Shown here piece after piece: positions 16,082 through 27,428 of a stretch of DNA of 37,435 nt (position 1 is its first letter; each line of letters opens with the position of its first letter). The position numbers and the translations under genes are program-made. The notes under the pieces were generated by a model that saw only the letters and a list, made by a program, of their open reading frames with translations, was not told the origin of the DNA and made no database searches. The stretch spans positions 1 to 37,435 of the forward strand of contig CAKZIX010000084.1 in the NCBI GenBank assembly GCA_936936565.1, read 5' to 3'. This DNA comes from an uncultured Nocardiaceae bacterium (lineage in GTDB: Bacteria; Actinomycetota; Actinomycetes; Mycobacteriales; Mycobacteriaceae).

Positions 16082-16690
16082 ATTGCACGCTGACGACGTC
16101 ACACGCGTGCCCACGCGGCCTGCGCCGAACGGGACGTGCGGCGCACGGAGCCGACGGACACCTGGAGCCGAGCAGGGGGTGTTGGTGAGCCCACCGGTCG
16201 CCGACAGTATCGACGTATCCGCAGGTAGCGGGCCTTTCACACCGCAAGCGGGTGGCCGTCTGCCAGTCGATGTTGCGTGGGACACGTCCTACTCACACCT
16301 GTGGATAAGATTGTGCATAACGCTTCGATGTCATGTGGATGAACGCAGAACAAATGTCAGCAGTCTCCGAGTTTGCACACACTCGACATCTGGTCCTCGA
16401 GTACTGCGCGCGTCCATCCACACCGCACACACCGCACCGACCTCGGCGTTCGATCGCAGTCCACAGATTCCACAGCACCTAATACTGTTGCTTCTCTTCT
16501 TCTCTAAGCTTCTTGAAAGAAAACAGGTGTGTGTATCGAGGCCAGGCACGGGAGGATTCGACACGTCATGTGGACCTCAGCTCGCGCGGGGCTCGCATGA
16601 ACGGACACGCCGGGCCCGGGTTTCTTGTTGTCGAAGCAACGCCTAACGTGTGAGCACGCGCATTCGTCTCGCAGACCGGCAGAGGAGATC
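16082..16690. other. Chromosomal replication origin oriC
   Basis: 609-bp dnaA-dnaN spacer without a gene. DnaA boxes or close variants: TGTGGATAA 16300-16308 (perfect), TGTGCATAA 16312-16320, TGTGGATGA 16334-16342, CCATCCACA 16414-16422, CAGTCCACA 16457-16465, GATTCCACA 16466-16474. They are followed by the most AT-rich stretch of the area, about 16476-16530, a likely unwinding element and also the region of the dnaN promoter. The arrangement is that of other actinobacterial origins. Confidence 0.9.
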
Positions 16691-17848
16691 ATGAAGTTTC
16701 GAGTCGCTCGTGAAGACTTCGCTGATTCCGTTGCCTGGGTTGCGCGCAGCCTGCCCTCGCGGCCGCCGGTCCCGGTGCTCGGTGGCGTGCTCCTGGCCGC
16801 CGGGGGCGACGGGCTGACCATCTCTGGATTCGACTACGAGGTCTCGGCGCAGATGCGCATCGCGGCGGAAGTAGCCGACGACGGCGACGTCTTGGTGTCC
16901 GGCAAACTTCTCGCCGACATCACCCGCTCGCTGCCGTCCAAGCCCGTCGACGTTCATGTCGACGGAACACGAGTGTTCATCACCTGCGGTAGTGCGAAGT
17001 TCTCGTTACCGACGATGCCGGTCGAGGACTATCCGCAACTACCCGAGCTGCCGCAGCACACCGGTTCGCTGCCGGTCGACGTGTTCGCCGAGGCCGTCGG
17101 CCAGGTTGCGGTCGCGGCCGGCAAGGACGACACGTTGCCGATGCTGACCGGAATTCGCGTCGAGATCGACGGCACCAAGGTGGTGCTCGCGGCTACCGAC
17201 CGGTTCCGCCTCGCTGTGCGGCACCTCGAGTGGGAGCCGACGAAGGCCGACATCGCGGCGGCGGTCCTGATTCCGGCGAAGACGCTGTCGGAGTCGGCCA
17301 AGACGTTGACATCGCCGTCCGACAAGCCGGTCGAGCTGTCCCTGGGATCGGGTTCCGCGGTTGGTTCCGACGGTCTGCTCGGCATCGTCAGCGACGGCCG
17401 CCGCACCACGACGCGCCTGTTGGACGCAGAATTCCCCAAGTTCCGTCAGCTGCTCCCCAAGGAGCACACCTCGGTCGCCACCCTCGAGGTGGCACCGTTG
17501 GTGGACGCCATCAAGCGTGTCGCCCTGGTCGCCGAGCGCGGCGCGCAGGTCCGGTTGGAGTTCTCGGACGATGGACTGCTGCTGTCGGCCGGCGGCGACG
17601 ATGCCGGCCGCGCCGAGGAAGCCTTGGATGCCGAGTTTCTCGGCGAACCGCTGACCATCGCGTTCAATCCGGGTTACCTGACCGAGGGTCTGGCGTCACT
17701 GCACACCGATCGAGTGTCTTTCGGTTTCACCACCTCCAGCCGTCCGGCGGTCTTGCGGCCGGCCGGTGAGTTCAGCGGGTCCGGCCCGTTTGCGGCGCTG
17801 GACAGCGACTACACCTACCTCCTGATGCCGGTGCGGTTGCCGGGCTGA
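16691..17848 (+). CDS. dnaN: DNA polymerase III sliding clamp (beta subunit)
   Basis: 385-aa ring protein that tethers the replicase. Three repeated clamp folds are visible as roughly 125-residue blocks; the start MKFRVAREDFADSVAWVARSLPSRPPVPVL, the central LPMLTGIRVEIDG and TDRFRLAVR, and the C-terminal YLLMPVRLPG are diagnostic, the last forming part of the pocket that binds clamp-interacting peptides (for example that of the DinB encoded at 33176). ATG at 16691 with AGAGGAG at 16681-16687; the longer open frame upstream lies in oriC. recF follows after 84 bp, without the gnd gene found between them in several relatives. Confidence 0.97.
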   Translation: MKFRVAREDFADSVAWVARSLPSRPPVPVLGGVLLAAGGDGLTISGFDYEVSAQMRIAAEVADDGDVLVSGKLLADITRSLPSKPVDVHVDGTRVFITCGSAKFSLPTMPVEDYPQLPELPQHTGSLPVDVFAEAVGQVAVAAGKDDTLPMLTGIRVEIDGTKVVLAATDRFRLAVRHLEWEPTKADIAAAVLIPAKTLSESAKTLTSPSDKPVELSLGSGSAVGSDGLLGIVSDGRRTTTRLLDAEFPKFRQLLPKEHTSVATLEVAPLVDAIKRVALVAERGAQVRLEFSDDGLLLSAGGDDAGRAEEALDAEFLGEPLTIAFNPGYLTEGLASLHTDRVSFGFTTSSRPAVLRPAGEFSGSGPFAALDSDYTYLLMPVRLPG

Positions 17849-17932
17849 TCGAATGGCTGACCGACGCCGTGCCGCAGTCACGGCATCCGCGGTGCGCGTG
17901 ACCGGGCACCGCTTACCGATCGTGATCTGCCG

Positions 17933-19036
17933 GTGCTCGTAAAAGCGTTGACGCTGAACGACTTTCGATCGTGGCGCCGCGTTTCGATGCAGCTCGAACC
18001 CGGAGCCACGGTGTTCCTCGGCGCCAATGGAAACGGCAAGACCAACCTGCTCGAGGCGCTCGGATACGTGTCGACGCTGTCGTCGCACCGAGTGGCCGGC
18101 GACGCGCCGTTGCTGCGCGCGGGCGTCTCGCAGGCGACGGTTTCGGCGACGGTCATCAATCTCGGCAGGGAACTGACCGTCGATGTCGAGCTCAACGGTG
18201 GGGCAGCAAATCGGGCCCGCATCAACACGTCGCCGGTCCGGCGGCCGCGTGAAATTCTCGGAATCCTGCAGACGGTGCTGTTCGCGCCCGAAGATCTGTC
18301 GCTGGTGCGCGGGGATCCTGGCGAGCGCCGCCGTTTCCTCGACGAGCTGCTCACCGTGCGCCGTCCCCGGATGGCCGCGGTGCGTTCGGATTACGAGCGG
18401 GTGCTGCGGCAACGCTCGGCCTTGTTGAAAACGGCCGGCCGATCGCGCGACCTGTCCACACTCGACGTGTGGGACGGCCACCTCGCTACCCATGGTGTCG
18501 CGCTGCTGGCGGAACGGCTGAAACTTGTGGACGCGCTCGAGCCGTATCTGGTGTCTGCGTACGCGTCGATCGCTCCTGGCTCGCGGCCGGCCGCGCTGCG
18601 TTACCGGTCGACGGTTCCCGAGCCGTCCGAGGGCGCCTTCTTGCGCGAGCTCGCCGCCGTGCGGTCCAAAGAACTCGAACGCGGTGTCTGTCTGGTCGGG
18701 CCGCACCGCGACGACCTCGAGCTGATCCTCGGCGACGAGCCGGCCAAAGGCTTTGCCTCCCATGGGGAGTCGTGGTCCTTTGCACTGTCGCTGCGGTTGG
18801 CGGCCTTCGAGTTGTTGCGTACGGACGGCTCCGATCCGGTGCTGTTGCTCGACGATGTGTTCGCCGAGCTCGATCGGCGGCGCCGCGCGGCACTGGCGGC
18901 CGTCGCCGCCGGCGCCGAGCAAGTCTTGATCACTGCCGCGGTGGCCGAGGATGTGCCTGAGGAACTCGCCGCCCGTCGTGTCGGTGTGCAGATGATCGCG
19001 GATGCCGGCGGTAGGCACTCCGTGCTCGAATACTGA
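17933..19036 (+). CDS. recF: DNA replication and repair protein RecF
   Basis: 367-aa SMC-like ATPase that loads RecA at gaps of stalled forks. Walker A GANGNGKT lies at residues 30-37, after LTLNDFRSW typical of RecF; the ABC signature region FALSLRLAAFELL is near 285 and Walker B PVLLLDDVFAELD near 305. GTG start at 17933; its ribosome-binding site is poor, so some coupling with dnaN is possible. In close relatives recF overlaps the next gene (DUF721); here 1.1 kb intervene. Confidence 0.96.
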   Translation: MLVKALTLNDFRSWRRVSMQLEPGATVFLGANGNGKTNLLEALGYVSTLSSHRVAGDAPLLRAGVSQATVSATVINLGRELTVDVELNGGAANRARINTSPVRRPREILGILQTVLFAPEDLSLVRGDPGERRRFLDELLTVRRPRMAAVRSDYERVLRQRSALLKTAGRSRDLSTLDVWDGHLATHGVALLAERLKLVDALEPYLVSAYASIAPGSRPAALRYRSTVPEPSEGAFLRELAAVRSKELERGVCLVGPHRDDLELILGDEPAKGFASHGESWSFALSLRLAAFELLRTDGSDPVLLLDDVFAELDRRRRAALAAVAAGAEQVLITAAVAEDVPEELAARRVGVQMIADAGGRHSVLEY

Positions 19037-19318
19037 GAGTTGTTGTAACGCAGAATAATTCACACTGTGGATAGTGGTTGTGGAGGTCACGGGTGGGTTG
19101 CCGTGTCCGCCGCCGTGTCTGTGTGATGGGTCGTCAGTGTTGTGCGTGCGGCGATCCGGACGCCGACTTCGGCGACACCTCGGCATGGACGCCGATGGCC
19201 TGTTGAGCGCACGCCCAGATTCGACGACAAGTGCCGTTGGTAGGTGTCGTGCGCAGTTACGGAAGGCAACGTAGTGCTCCGTGACCTCTCGAAGGAATCT
19301 CGTGGACGGATCGGGTGC

Positions 19319-19346
19319 TTAACCGGGCGCCGAGTGTGGTTATGAT
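19319..19346 (+). promoter_or_regulatory. Candidate promoter of the small secreted protein
   Basis: TTAACC (19319-19324) and TATGAT (19341-19346) are separated by 16 bp, a good sigma-A-like promoter about 90 bp before the GTG at 19438. The rest of the recF-downstream spacer (19037-19318) shows no gene; a DnaA-box-like CTGTGGATAG lies at about 19065. Confidence 0.5.
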
Positions 19347-19437
19347 CTGCCTGTTCCGGCCGTGGGGCGAACGACCGGAGGGGAAATCACATCAGCACGC
19401 GCTGCTCACACAGGCGCGGCCACATCGAGGGGGTTCA

Positions 19438-19833
19438 GTGAAAAACGTTGTGCGTGTTGGGTTTATGGCTGTCATCATCGGCCTGTTTGCGGGACTCGCC
19501 GGAATCAACGGCGCTTCCGCGGCTCCGGACAGCGGCTCGAGCTCGGGGTCGTCCGATATGTACCTGTACCCGACCTACACCCCCGAGCCGGGCGGCGTCA
19601 TCCGAGTCAACGTGCCGGCCGGCAAGTGGTACACCTGTCAGGCGTACAGCCTCACACCGCCGTTCGTGCAGGCTACGCACCCGCTGCCGTACATGTATTC
19701 GGTTGGTCCGGCACCCATGTTCTTCCGGTTTGCCCCGGGTGCCGACGTTGCGATCCACTGCGTGCGCCCACTCTGGCCGTTGCACGAGTTCTACTCGTCG
19801 CCCGGATTGGTCATCGTCAAAGCGGGTCTCTGA
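19438..19833 (+). CDS. Small secreted protein of unknown function
   Basis: 131 aa. A signal peptide is clear: basic KNVVRV, hydrophobic GFMAVIIGLFAGLAGI and a cleavage site after GASA (about residue 26). The mature part starts Ser/Gly-rich (SGSSSGSSD), then reads as a compact exported domain with two cysteines (KWYTCQAY and IHCVRP) that could form one disulfide. I do not recognise the family. GTG at 19438 is chosen because GAGGGGG lies at 27-33 and the signal peptide starts there. It has its own promoter and interrupts the recF-DUF721-gyrB order. Confidence 0.75.
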   Translation: MKNVVRVGFMAVIIGLFAGLAGINGASAAPDSGSSSGSSDMYLYPTYTPEPGGVIRVNVPAGKWYTCQAYSLTPPFVQATHPLPYMYSVGPAPMFFRFAPGADVAIHCVRPLWPLHEFYSSPGLVIVKAGL

Positions 19834-19898
19834 CAGCAACTTGTTGTGTGAGGCACGTGGACGACCTTCGTTGTTCGGGAACGTCATCGCCTGAGCAG

Positions 19899-19987
19899 GC
19901 GGGAGCCGTCCGCTGTGCGGGAACGCGGGAACCGTCCGTCGTGCGGGGAACGCGGGAACCGTCCGTCGTGCGGGGAACGCGGGCAAC
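19899..19987. repeat. 27-bp tandem repeats behind the secreted-protein gene
   Basis: Copies at 19899-19924 (26 bp, variant), 19925-19951 and 19952-19978 (identical) and a 9-bp partial at 19979-19987. The unit starts GCGGGAACCGTCCGTCG and ends GTGCGGGGAAC. There are no spacers, so it is not a CRISPR. The remaining spacer from 19834 to 20168 shows no gene. Confidence 0.88.
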
Positions 19988-20168
19988 ATTCGTAGCGGCA
20001 CGACAACGTGCGCCGCGCATACCTCGTCGACGATCGTTGGGCGGGACGTCGATGTGGGTTGCGTCAGCGCATGCTTTGCCATGGTGGGCATTTGAAGGCT
20101 GCTGCCCGACCTCTGCCCACGGACGAATGTTCGCGGTCCGGTGCTCGCGGTACTCGTAGAATCGACGA

Positions 20169-20699
20169 GTGACCGACACCCCCGAACCGGAGCTGCGCGG
20201 TATCGATCTCGCCCGGCGCGCGCTCGAGGAGGCCCGCGCTGCGGCGAAGGCCAAGGGTCAGGCGGTGGGGCAGGGCAAGGCATCGCCGGCCCGCCCGAAG
20301 CCGCGGCCGCGCAGCTCGGGTTGGTCCGGGGCACGTCCGGATCAGCGGGATCCGCAAACTCTCGGCGCGCTGGCGGCCGGCATCGCGCGACAGCGCGGTT
20401 GGGACGGCAAGGTTGCCGAGGGCACGGTGTTCGGGCGGTGGTCGCATGTCGTCGGCGCGGACATCGCGTCGCATGCGACACCCACCACCCTGGTCGACGG
20501 CGTCCTGCACGTCGCGGCCGAATCCACCGCTTGGGCAACGCAATTGCGGTTGATGCAGGCGCAGGTGCTCGCCAAGATCAATGCGGCCGTCGGTCCGGGG
20601 CTGGTGACCAAGCTCAGCATCACCGGGCCGAAGGCGCCGAGTTGGCGTAAGGGCGAGCGGCATATCAAGGGTCGTGGCCCTCGCGACACGTATGGCTAG
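20169..20699 (+). CDS. DUF721 family protein (Rv0004 type)
   Basis: 176-aa protein of the DUF721/DciA-like family. In many bacteria DciA helps the replicative helicase DnaB to load or work, and the gene sits at the origin, as here. The N-terminal third is Lys/Arg/Pro-rich and low-complexity (residues 17-58); the conserved domain with LGALAAGIARQRGWDGKVAEGTVFGRWSHVVGADIASHATP follows from about 65 and LHVAAESTAWATQLRLMQAQVLAKIN near 118. GTG start at 20169. Upstream of gyrB as in mycobacteria. Confidence 0.88.
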   Translation: MTDTPEPELRGIDLARRALEEARAAAKAKGQAVGQGKASPARPKPRPRSSGWSGARPDQRDPQTLGALAAGIARQRGWDGKVAEGTVFGRWSHVVGADIASHATPTTLVDGVLHVAAESTAWATQLRLMQAQVLAKINAAVGPGLVTKLSITGPKAPSWRKGERHIKGRGPRDTYG

Positions 20700-20974
20700 G
20701 GCGCGGCAGCGATCACGCTCCGGCGTTGCGGAATGTGTGCATAGACCCTCGGTGAGCTGATGGGCGTGTTCCGTGCGCTAGCCCGCCGTGTGTGCTCGGA
20801 TGCCGAGCCTTCGTAGGAACGGACCCGGGATCGGTCGTAAAAATCGACTGACGGCCCTGCCAGGGGTGTCATAGGCGTCCCTCACGCCACGCCTACCAGT
20901 AGGATGTCTAGGTACCTCTCGACGCGTGCGTCACGCCGGCGTCGTTCTCACCTAGTAAGGAGTGCAACCGACTC
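20700..20974 (+). promoter_or_regulatory. gyrB upstream region
   Basis: 275 bp without a gene. TAGGAT at 20900-20905 is a possible -10 for the gyrBA operon, but no convincing -35 is seen. The ribosome-binding site TAAGGAG is at 20956-20962, 12 nt before the GTG start, a long spacing. Confidence 0.35.
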
Positions 20975-23002
20975 GTGGCTGCGCAGGGCAAGAACGCCAA
21001 GAACTCCGCTGACAACTACGGCGCCTCTTCCATCACAGTCCTCGAGGGGCTCGAAGCTGTCCGGAAACGCCCGGGCATGTACATCGGCTCCACCGGGGAA
21101 CGTGGTCTGCACCATCTCATCTGGGAAGTTGTGGACAACTCGGTCGACGAGGCGATGGCCGGGTACGCGACGCGGGTGGACGTCACGCTCCTGCAGGACG
21201 GCGGCGTCGAGGTGGTCGACGACGGTCGCGGCATCCCGGTCGAGATGCACCCCTCCGGCAAGCCCACTCTCGAGGTGGTGCTGACGGTTCTGCACGCCGG
21301 CGGCAAGTTCGATTCGGACGCCTACGCGGTCTCGGGTGGTCTGCACGGTGTCGGCGTGTCCGTGGTGAACGCGTTGTCGAGCAAGCTCGAGGTCGAGGTC
21401 CGCCGCGACGGCCACCGCTGGCGCCAGAACTACACCCGTGCCGTGCCGGGTGAGTTGCTGAAGGGCGAGGCTACGAAGAAAACCGGTACGACCACCCGAT
21501 TCTGGGCGGATCCCACGATCTTCGAAACCACGGACTACAACTTCGAGACCGTCAGCCGGCGACTGCAGGAGATGGCCTTCCTCAACAAGGGTCTGACGAT
21601 CACGCTCACCGATGAGCGGGTTACCGACACCGAGGTCACCGACGAGGTGGTCAGTGAGGTCGCCGAGGCACCGAAAGGCACCGAACCCGGCCCGCGCGAG
21701 CACAAGATCAAGTCGCGCACCTACCACTACCCGGGCGGGCTCGAAGATTTCGTGCGCCACATCAACCGGACCAAGTCGCCCATCCACAACTCGGTAGTGG
21801 GATTCACCGGCAAGGGCGACGGCCACGATGTCGAGGTGGCGATGCAGTGGAACAGTGGTTATTCAGAATCTGTCCACACCTTTGCCAACACCATCAACAC
21901 TCATGAGGGTGGCACTCACGAAGAGGGCTTCCGTGCCGCGCTCACCACGGTGGTGAAGAAGTACGCGAAGGACAAGAAGCTCGTCAAGGAGAAGGACGCG
22001 GAGCTCGAGGGCAGCGACATCCGCGAGGGCCTGACCGCCATTGTGAGCGTGAAGGTGCGCGAACCGCAGTTCGAGGGCCAGACCAAGACCAAGCTCGGCA
22101 ACACCGAGGTGAAGTCGTTCGTGCAGCGCACCTGCCACGAGCACCTCGCGCACTGGCTGGAGTCGAACCCGGCCGACGCGAAAGTGATTGTGAACAAGGC
22201 AATTTCGTCGGCGCAGGCGCGCACGGCGGCGCGTAAGGCGCGCGAGCTCGTGCGGCGCAAGTCGGCGACCGATCTGGGTGGGCTCCCCGGCAAGCTGGCC
22301 GACTGCCGCAGTAAGGATCCGAAGCTCTCGGAGATCTACATCGTGGAGGGCGACTCCGCCGGCGGCTCGGCGAAGTCCGGGCGCGACTCGATGTACCAGG
22401 CGATCCTGCCGCTGCGCGGCAAGATCATCAACGTCGAGAAGGCACGCATCGACAAGGTCCTCAAGAACAACGAGGTCCAGTCGATCATCACCGCGTTCGG
22501 CACCGGCATCCACGACGAGTTCGACATCAACAAGCTGCGCTACCACAAGATCGTGTTGATGGCCGACGCCGATGTGGACGGGCAGCACATTTCCACACTG
22601 TTGCTCACGCTGCTGTTCCGGTTCATGCGTCCGCTCGTCGAGCACGGACACGTCTATCTGGCACAGCCGCCGCTGTACAAGCTGAAGTGGCAGAAGGGCG
22701 CCGACCCGGAGTTCGCGTACTCCGACCGCGAGCGCGACGGACTGCTCGAGGCCGGACTGGCGGCGGGCAAGAAGATCAACAAGGACGACGGCATCCAGCG
22801 CTACAAGGGTCTCGGCGAGATGAACGCCAAGGAACTGTGGGAAACCACCATGGATCCGACGGTCCGGGTGCTGCGCCTGGTCACCCTCGACGACGCCGCG
22901 GCCGCCGACGAGCTGTTCTCGATTCTGATGGGCGAAGACGTCGAAGCCCGCCGCAGTTTCATCACCCGTAACGCCAAGGACGTCCGTTTCCTCGATGTCT
23001 GA
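20975..23002 (+). CDS. gyrB: DNA gyrase subunit B
   Basis: 675-aa ATPase subunit of gyrase, which introduces negative supercoils. The GHKL ATPase start SSITVLEGLEAVRKRPGMYIGSTGERGLHHLIWEVVDNSVDEA is at about 14-57; the Toprim domain carries EGDSAGGSAKSGRD near 463 and the metal-binding DADVDG near 530; the C-terminal IQRYKGLGEMNAKELWETTMDP is the GyrA-contact region. GTG start at 20975. An inverted repeat follows its stop codon directly and gyrA begins 56 bp later. Confidence 0.98.
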   Translation: MAAQGKNAKNSADNYGASSITVLEGLEAVRKRPGMYIGSTGERGLHHLIWEVVDNSVDEAMAGYATRVDVTLLQDGGVEVVDDGRGIPVEMHPSGKPTLEVVLTVLHAGGKFDSDAYAVSGGLHGVGVSVVNALSSKLEVEVRRDGHRWRQNYTRAVPGELLKGEATKKTGTTTRFWADPTIFETTDYNFETVSRRLQEMAFLNKGLTITLTDERVTDTEVTDEVVSEVAEAPKGTEPGPREHKIKSRTYHYPGGLEDFVRHINRTKSPIHNSVVGFTGKGDGHDVEVAMQWNSGYSESVHTFANTINTHEGGTHEEGFRAALTTVVKKYAKDKKLVKEKDAELEGSDIREGLTAIVSVKVREPQFEGQTKTKLGNTEVKSFVQRTCHEHLAHWLESNPADAKVIVNKAISSAQARTAARKARELVRRKSATDLGGLPGKLADCRSKDPKLSEIYIVEGDSAGGSAKSGRDSMYQAILPLRGKIINVEKARIDKVLKNNEVQSIITAFGTGIHDEFDINKLRYHKIVLMADADVDGQHISTLLLTLLFRFMRPLVEHGHVYLAQPPLYKLKWQKGADPEFAYSDRERDGLLEAGLAAGKKINKDDGIQRYKGLGEMNAKELWETTMDPTVRVLRLVTLDDAAAADELFSILMGEDVEARRSFITRNAKDVRFLDV

Positions 23003-23039
23003 CTTGTGCGCAGGTCCGGTGACACCGCTCGCGCACAAG
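23003..23039 (+). other. Hairpin between gyrB and gyrA
   Basis: CTTGTGCGC at 23003-23011, starting with the base after the gyrB stop, pairs perfectly with GCGCACAAG at 23031-23039. The 19-nt loop holds the smaller palindrome CGGTGACACCG. The gyrA ribosome-binding site GAAGGAG starts 5 bp beyond. It has no T-run, so it is more likely an mRNA stability or processing element than a terminator. Confidence 0.7.
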
Positions 23040-23058
23040 CTACGAAGGAGCTCCTACT

Positions 23059-25536
<2,478 letters not shown>

Positions 25537-26739
25537 ATGAGCGACGAACACGGCCGCCCCGCAGGCCCCGTACCCGGTGCCGACGAACCGACGCGCCCCG
25601 TGCAGAACGGGGTGACTCCGGACCACAACCGTCCCGCCGGCGGACCGCCGGAACCCGGACGTCCAGGAAACGCCACGCCGGAACCGAATCGTCCGGCGGG
25701 AGCGACGCCGGAACCCGGTCGTTCCGCGGGTGTCACTCCGGATCATGGTCGTTCTGCGGGCGTCACTCCGCCGCCGATTCCGCCACGTCCGCTGCCGCCG
25801 ACCGCCCCGGTCGACGGTCCGGTTTCGGAACGCACCACGCAGATCATCCCGCCGCGCCCGGACGCAGTGTCGGAACAGGCCACCGATCGCGTGGAAACGC
25901 AGCGCCGCGAGCCCGCAGCGCCGCCGCGCCCGGCCGAGGCGGCCCGTCCCGAGCCCCCGCGCCCGGAGCAGCAGCGTCCGGAACCGCCTCGCGCACCGGA
26001 GCAGCACGAGCGTCCGACGCTGAGCAAGCCGGAGCCGCCCACCACGGTGCAGGCACCGCCGTGGCAGCGTGGCCCGGCCGGGCAGGTCCCGCAGCGCGAG
26101 CCGCAGTCGAACTTGCACCGTCCGGGTGAACCGCCCGTCACCGGCCGCCCGCCGGCCGCCCCGGCGCGCGACAGCGACGAGGCCGAGCGCGCGGCGCGTC
26201 GCGAGGCCGCCAAGGTGAAGTCGGCAGTGATCGACGGGCCCACGCGCAGCATCGCGCGGCCGGAACTGGCCAAGGACATGCCGGATCTCTCGGAGGTGCG
26301 CCACCCGACGCCGTCTTCGGAACCCGCTCGCGCGCACGCCGTTCCGGTCGCCGCCGCGGTCCCGCCGCCGGCCGCCGACGGTGCTGGGCTGCGGGCCACC
26401 GTGCAGCTGCGCCGCATCGATCCCTGGTCCACGCTGAAGGTGTCGCTGGTGATTTCGGTGGCGCTGTTCTTGATCTGGATGGTCGCGGTCGGGCTGCTGT
26501 ACCTGGTGCTGGACGGCATGGGCGTGTGGAACCGGCTGAACACCTCGTTCACCGAGACCTTCTCCGAATCCGGTTCCGAGGGCCTCATCAACGCCGGCCA
26601 GGTGTTCGGGTACTCGGCCGTGATCGGCCTGGTGAACGTCGTGCTGATCACGGCGCTGACGACCATCGGTTCGTTCATCTACAACCAGTGCACCGACTTG
26701 GTCGGCGGCATCCAGGTGACGCTCGCCGATCCCGATTAG
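25537..26739 (+). CDS. Proline-rich DUF3566 membrane protein (Rv0007 type)
   Basis: 400 aa. Residues 1-285 are disordered, Pro/Arg/Glu-rich, with an imperfect 12-residue repeat of the form TPEPxRPAGA/V near 28-82. The conserved DUF3566 domain occupies the C-terminal 115 residues: RRIDPWSTLKVSLVISVALFLIWMVAVGLLYLVLDGMGVW and a second membrane helix INAGQVFGYSAVIGLVNVVLITALTTIGSFIYN, ending in a short tail. The ATG follows the gyrA stop without a gap (TAA-ATG), so it is in the gyrase operon. Its function is unknown; the position after gyrA is conserved in Mycobacteriales. A terminator hairpin follows 19 bp later. Confidence 0.9.
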   Translation: MSDEHGRPAGPVPGADEPTRPVQNGVTPDHNRPAGGPPEPGRPGNATPEPNRPAGATPEPGRSAGVTPDHGRSAGVTPPPIPPRPLPPTAPVDGPVSERTTQIIPPRPDAVSEQATDRVETQRREPAAPPRPAEAARPEPPRPEQQRPEPPRAPEQHERPTLSKPEPPTTVQAPPWQRGPAGQVPQREPQSNLHRPGEPPVTGRPPAAPARDSDEAERAARREAAKVKSAVIDGPTRSIARPELAKDMPDLSEVRHPTPSSEPARAHAVPVAAAVPPPAADGAGLRATVQLRRIDPWSTLKVSLVISVALFLIWMVAVGLLYLVLDGMGVWNRLNTSFTETFSESGSEGLINAGQVFGYSAVIGLVNVVLITALTTIGSFIYNQCTDLVGGIQVTLADPD

Positions 26740-26758
26740 ACCTCGGATTCGACTCTCC

Positions 26759-26793
26759 GCGACGGCCGACAGCCATGGGCTGACGGTCGTCGC
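26759..26793 (+). terminator. Terminator of the gyrBA-DUF3566 operon
   Basis: 16-bp inverted repeat with two mismatches around an ATG loop (26759-26774 with 26778-26793), followed by GTCTGTT, 19 bp behind the DUF3566 stop. Confidence 0.75.
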
Positions 26794-26922
26794 GTCTGTT
26801 CTCGGTGTGCTGTGATGCCCACCGTCTACTGTCGCCCTGCCGCTACCGATGGCTGTTCGGGCGGACGTCATACGCGAACTGAGTAAACGGGCCGAACCCC
26901 GCGAGAGGGAATCGGCGTCCAG

Positions 26923-26931
26923 TGTGGACAA
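26923..26931 (-). promoter_or_regulatory. Perfect DnaA box upstream of the tRNA-Ile gene
   Basis: TGTGGACAA, exact complement of TTGTCCACA, in the otherwise featureless spacer 26794-27040 (no gene seen). A single box; it may be a chance or a titration site. Confidence 0.5.
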
Positions 26932-27040
26932 CTGCGGTCACGTCCGTCCGGTGTGTTCGCACGACCGGCCGTTTTGGTGGAGAGCCGCGCAGTAGGGTAA
27001 TCTCGTCCCTCGGCTGAGGCAGAGTTTCTCAGTCGCATTC

Positions 27041-27114
27041 GGGCCTATAGCTCAGGCGGTTAGAGCGCTTCGCTGATAACGAAGAGGTCGGAGGTTCAAG
27101 TCCTCCTAGGCCCA
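27041..27114 (+). tRNA. ileT: tRNA-Ile (GAT)
   Basis: 74-nt cloverleaf: acceptor GGGCCTA pairs with TAGGCCC, the anticodon loop CTGATAA gives anticodon GAT at 27075-27077, and the T-arm contains GTTCAAG. CCA is not encoded. Position after gyrA is conserved in this order. Confidence 0.97.
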
Positions 27115-27136
27115 CTCCCGACGATAGGGTGGAAGC

Positions 27137-27247
27137 ATGAAGTACCTGCTGTTCGCCGGTGTCGCGGTGGCCGTGCTGTTCGGACTCAGCAAGTTGCGCG
27201 GGCAGCGCGGTGAGGATGTCTGGCACGAAGTCACCCGCTCGTCGTAG
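27137..27247 (+). CDS. DLW-39-like mini-protein
   Basis: 36 aa: one membrane helix (KYLLFAGVAVAVLFGLSKL) followed by a basic turn and EDVWHEVTRSS. It matches the DLW-39 protein family of Nocardiaceae and relatives, named for a DLW motif (here DVW), always located between these two tRNA genes. Function unknown. ATG at 27137, preceded by GGTGGAAG. Too short for usual gene finders. Confidence 0.75.
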   Translation: MKYLLFAGVAVAVLFGLSKLRGQRGEDVWHEVTRSS

Positions 27248-27253
27248 CGTCTC

Positions 27254-27326
27254 GGGGCCATAGCTCAATTGGCAGAGCACTGCCTTTGCAAGGCAGGGGT
27301 TAGGGGTTCGATTCCCCTTGGCTCCA
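27254..27326 (+). tRNA. alaT: tRNA-Ala (TGC)
   Basis: 73-nt cloverleaf: acceptor GGGGCCA with TGGCTCC (one G-U pair), anticodon stem CTGCC/GGCAG around TTTGCAA giving anticodon TGC at 27287-27289, T-loop GTTCGATTC. Genomic CCA follows at 27327-27329. Confidence 0.97.
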
Positions 27327-27428
27327 CCATCTTTCGGATTCCCAGCGAACTCTCGAGCTGAGCGCAGCAACCCCCCACCGTGCGGGCGAAATATCGATCT
27401 CGTCATCCCGACGACGAAAGGATCGATG

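Noticed and set aside
17696..19186. 496-codon minus-strand frame over recF
   Set aside because: Antisense shadow of recF, Arg/Gln-rich, no known domain.
19899..19987. Possible CRISPR array
   Set aside because: The 27-bp units are contiguous with no unique spacers, and no cas gene is in the window.
19362..20159. 265-codon plus-strand frame covering the secreted-protein gene and the 27-bp repeats
   Set aside because: It is a different frame from the signal-peptide protein; openness over the repeats follows from the 27-bp period being a multiple of three.
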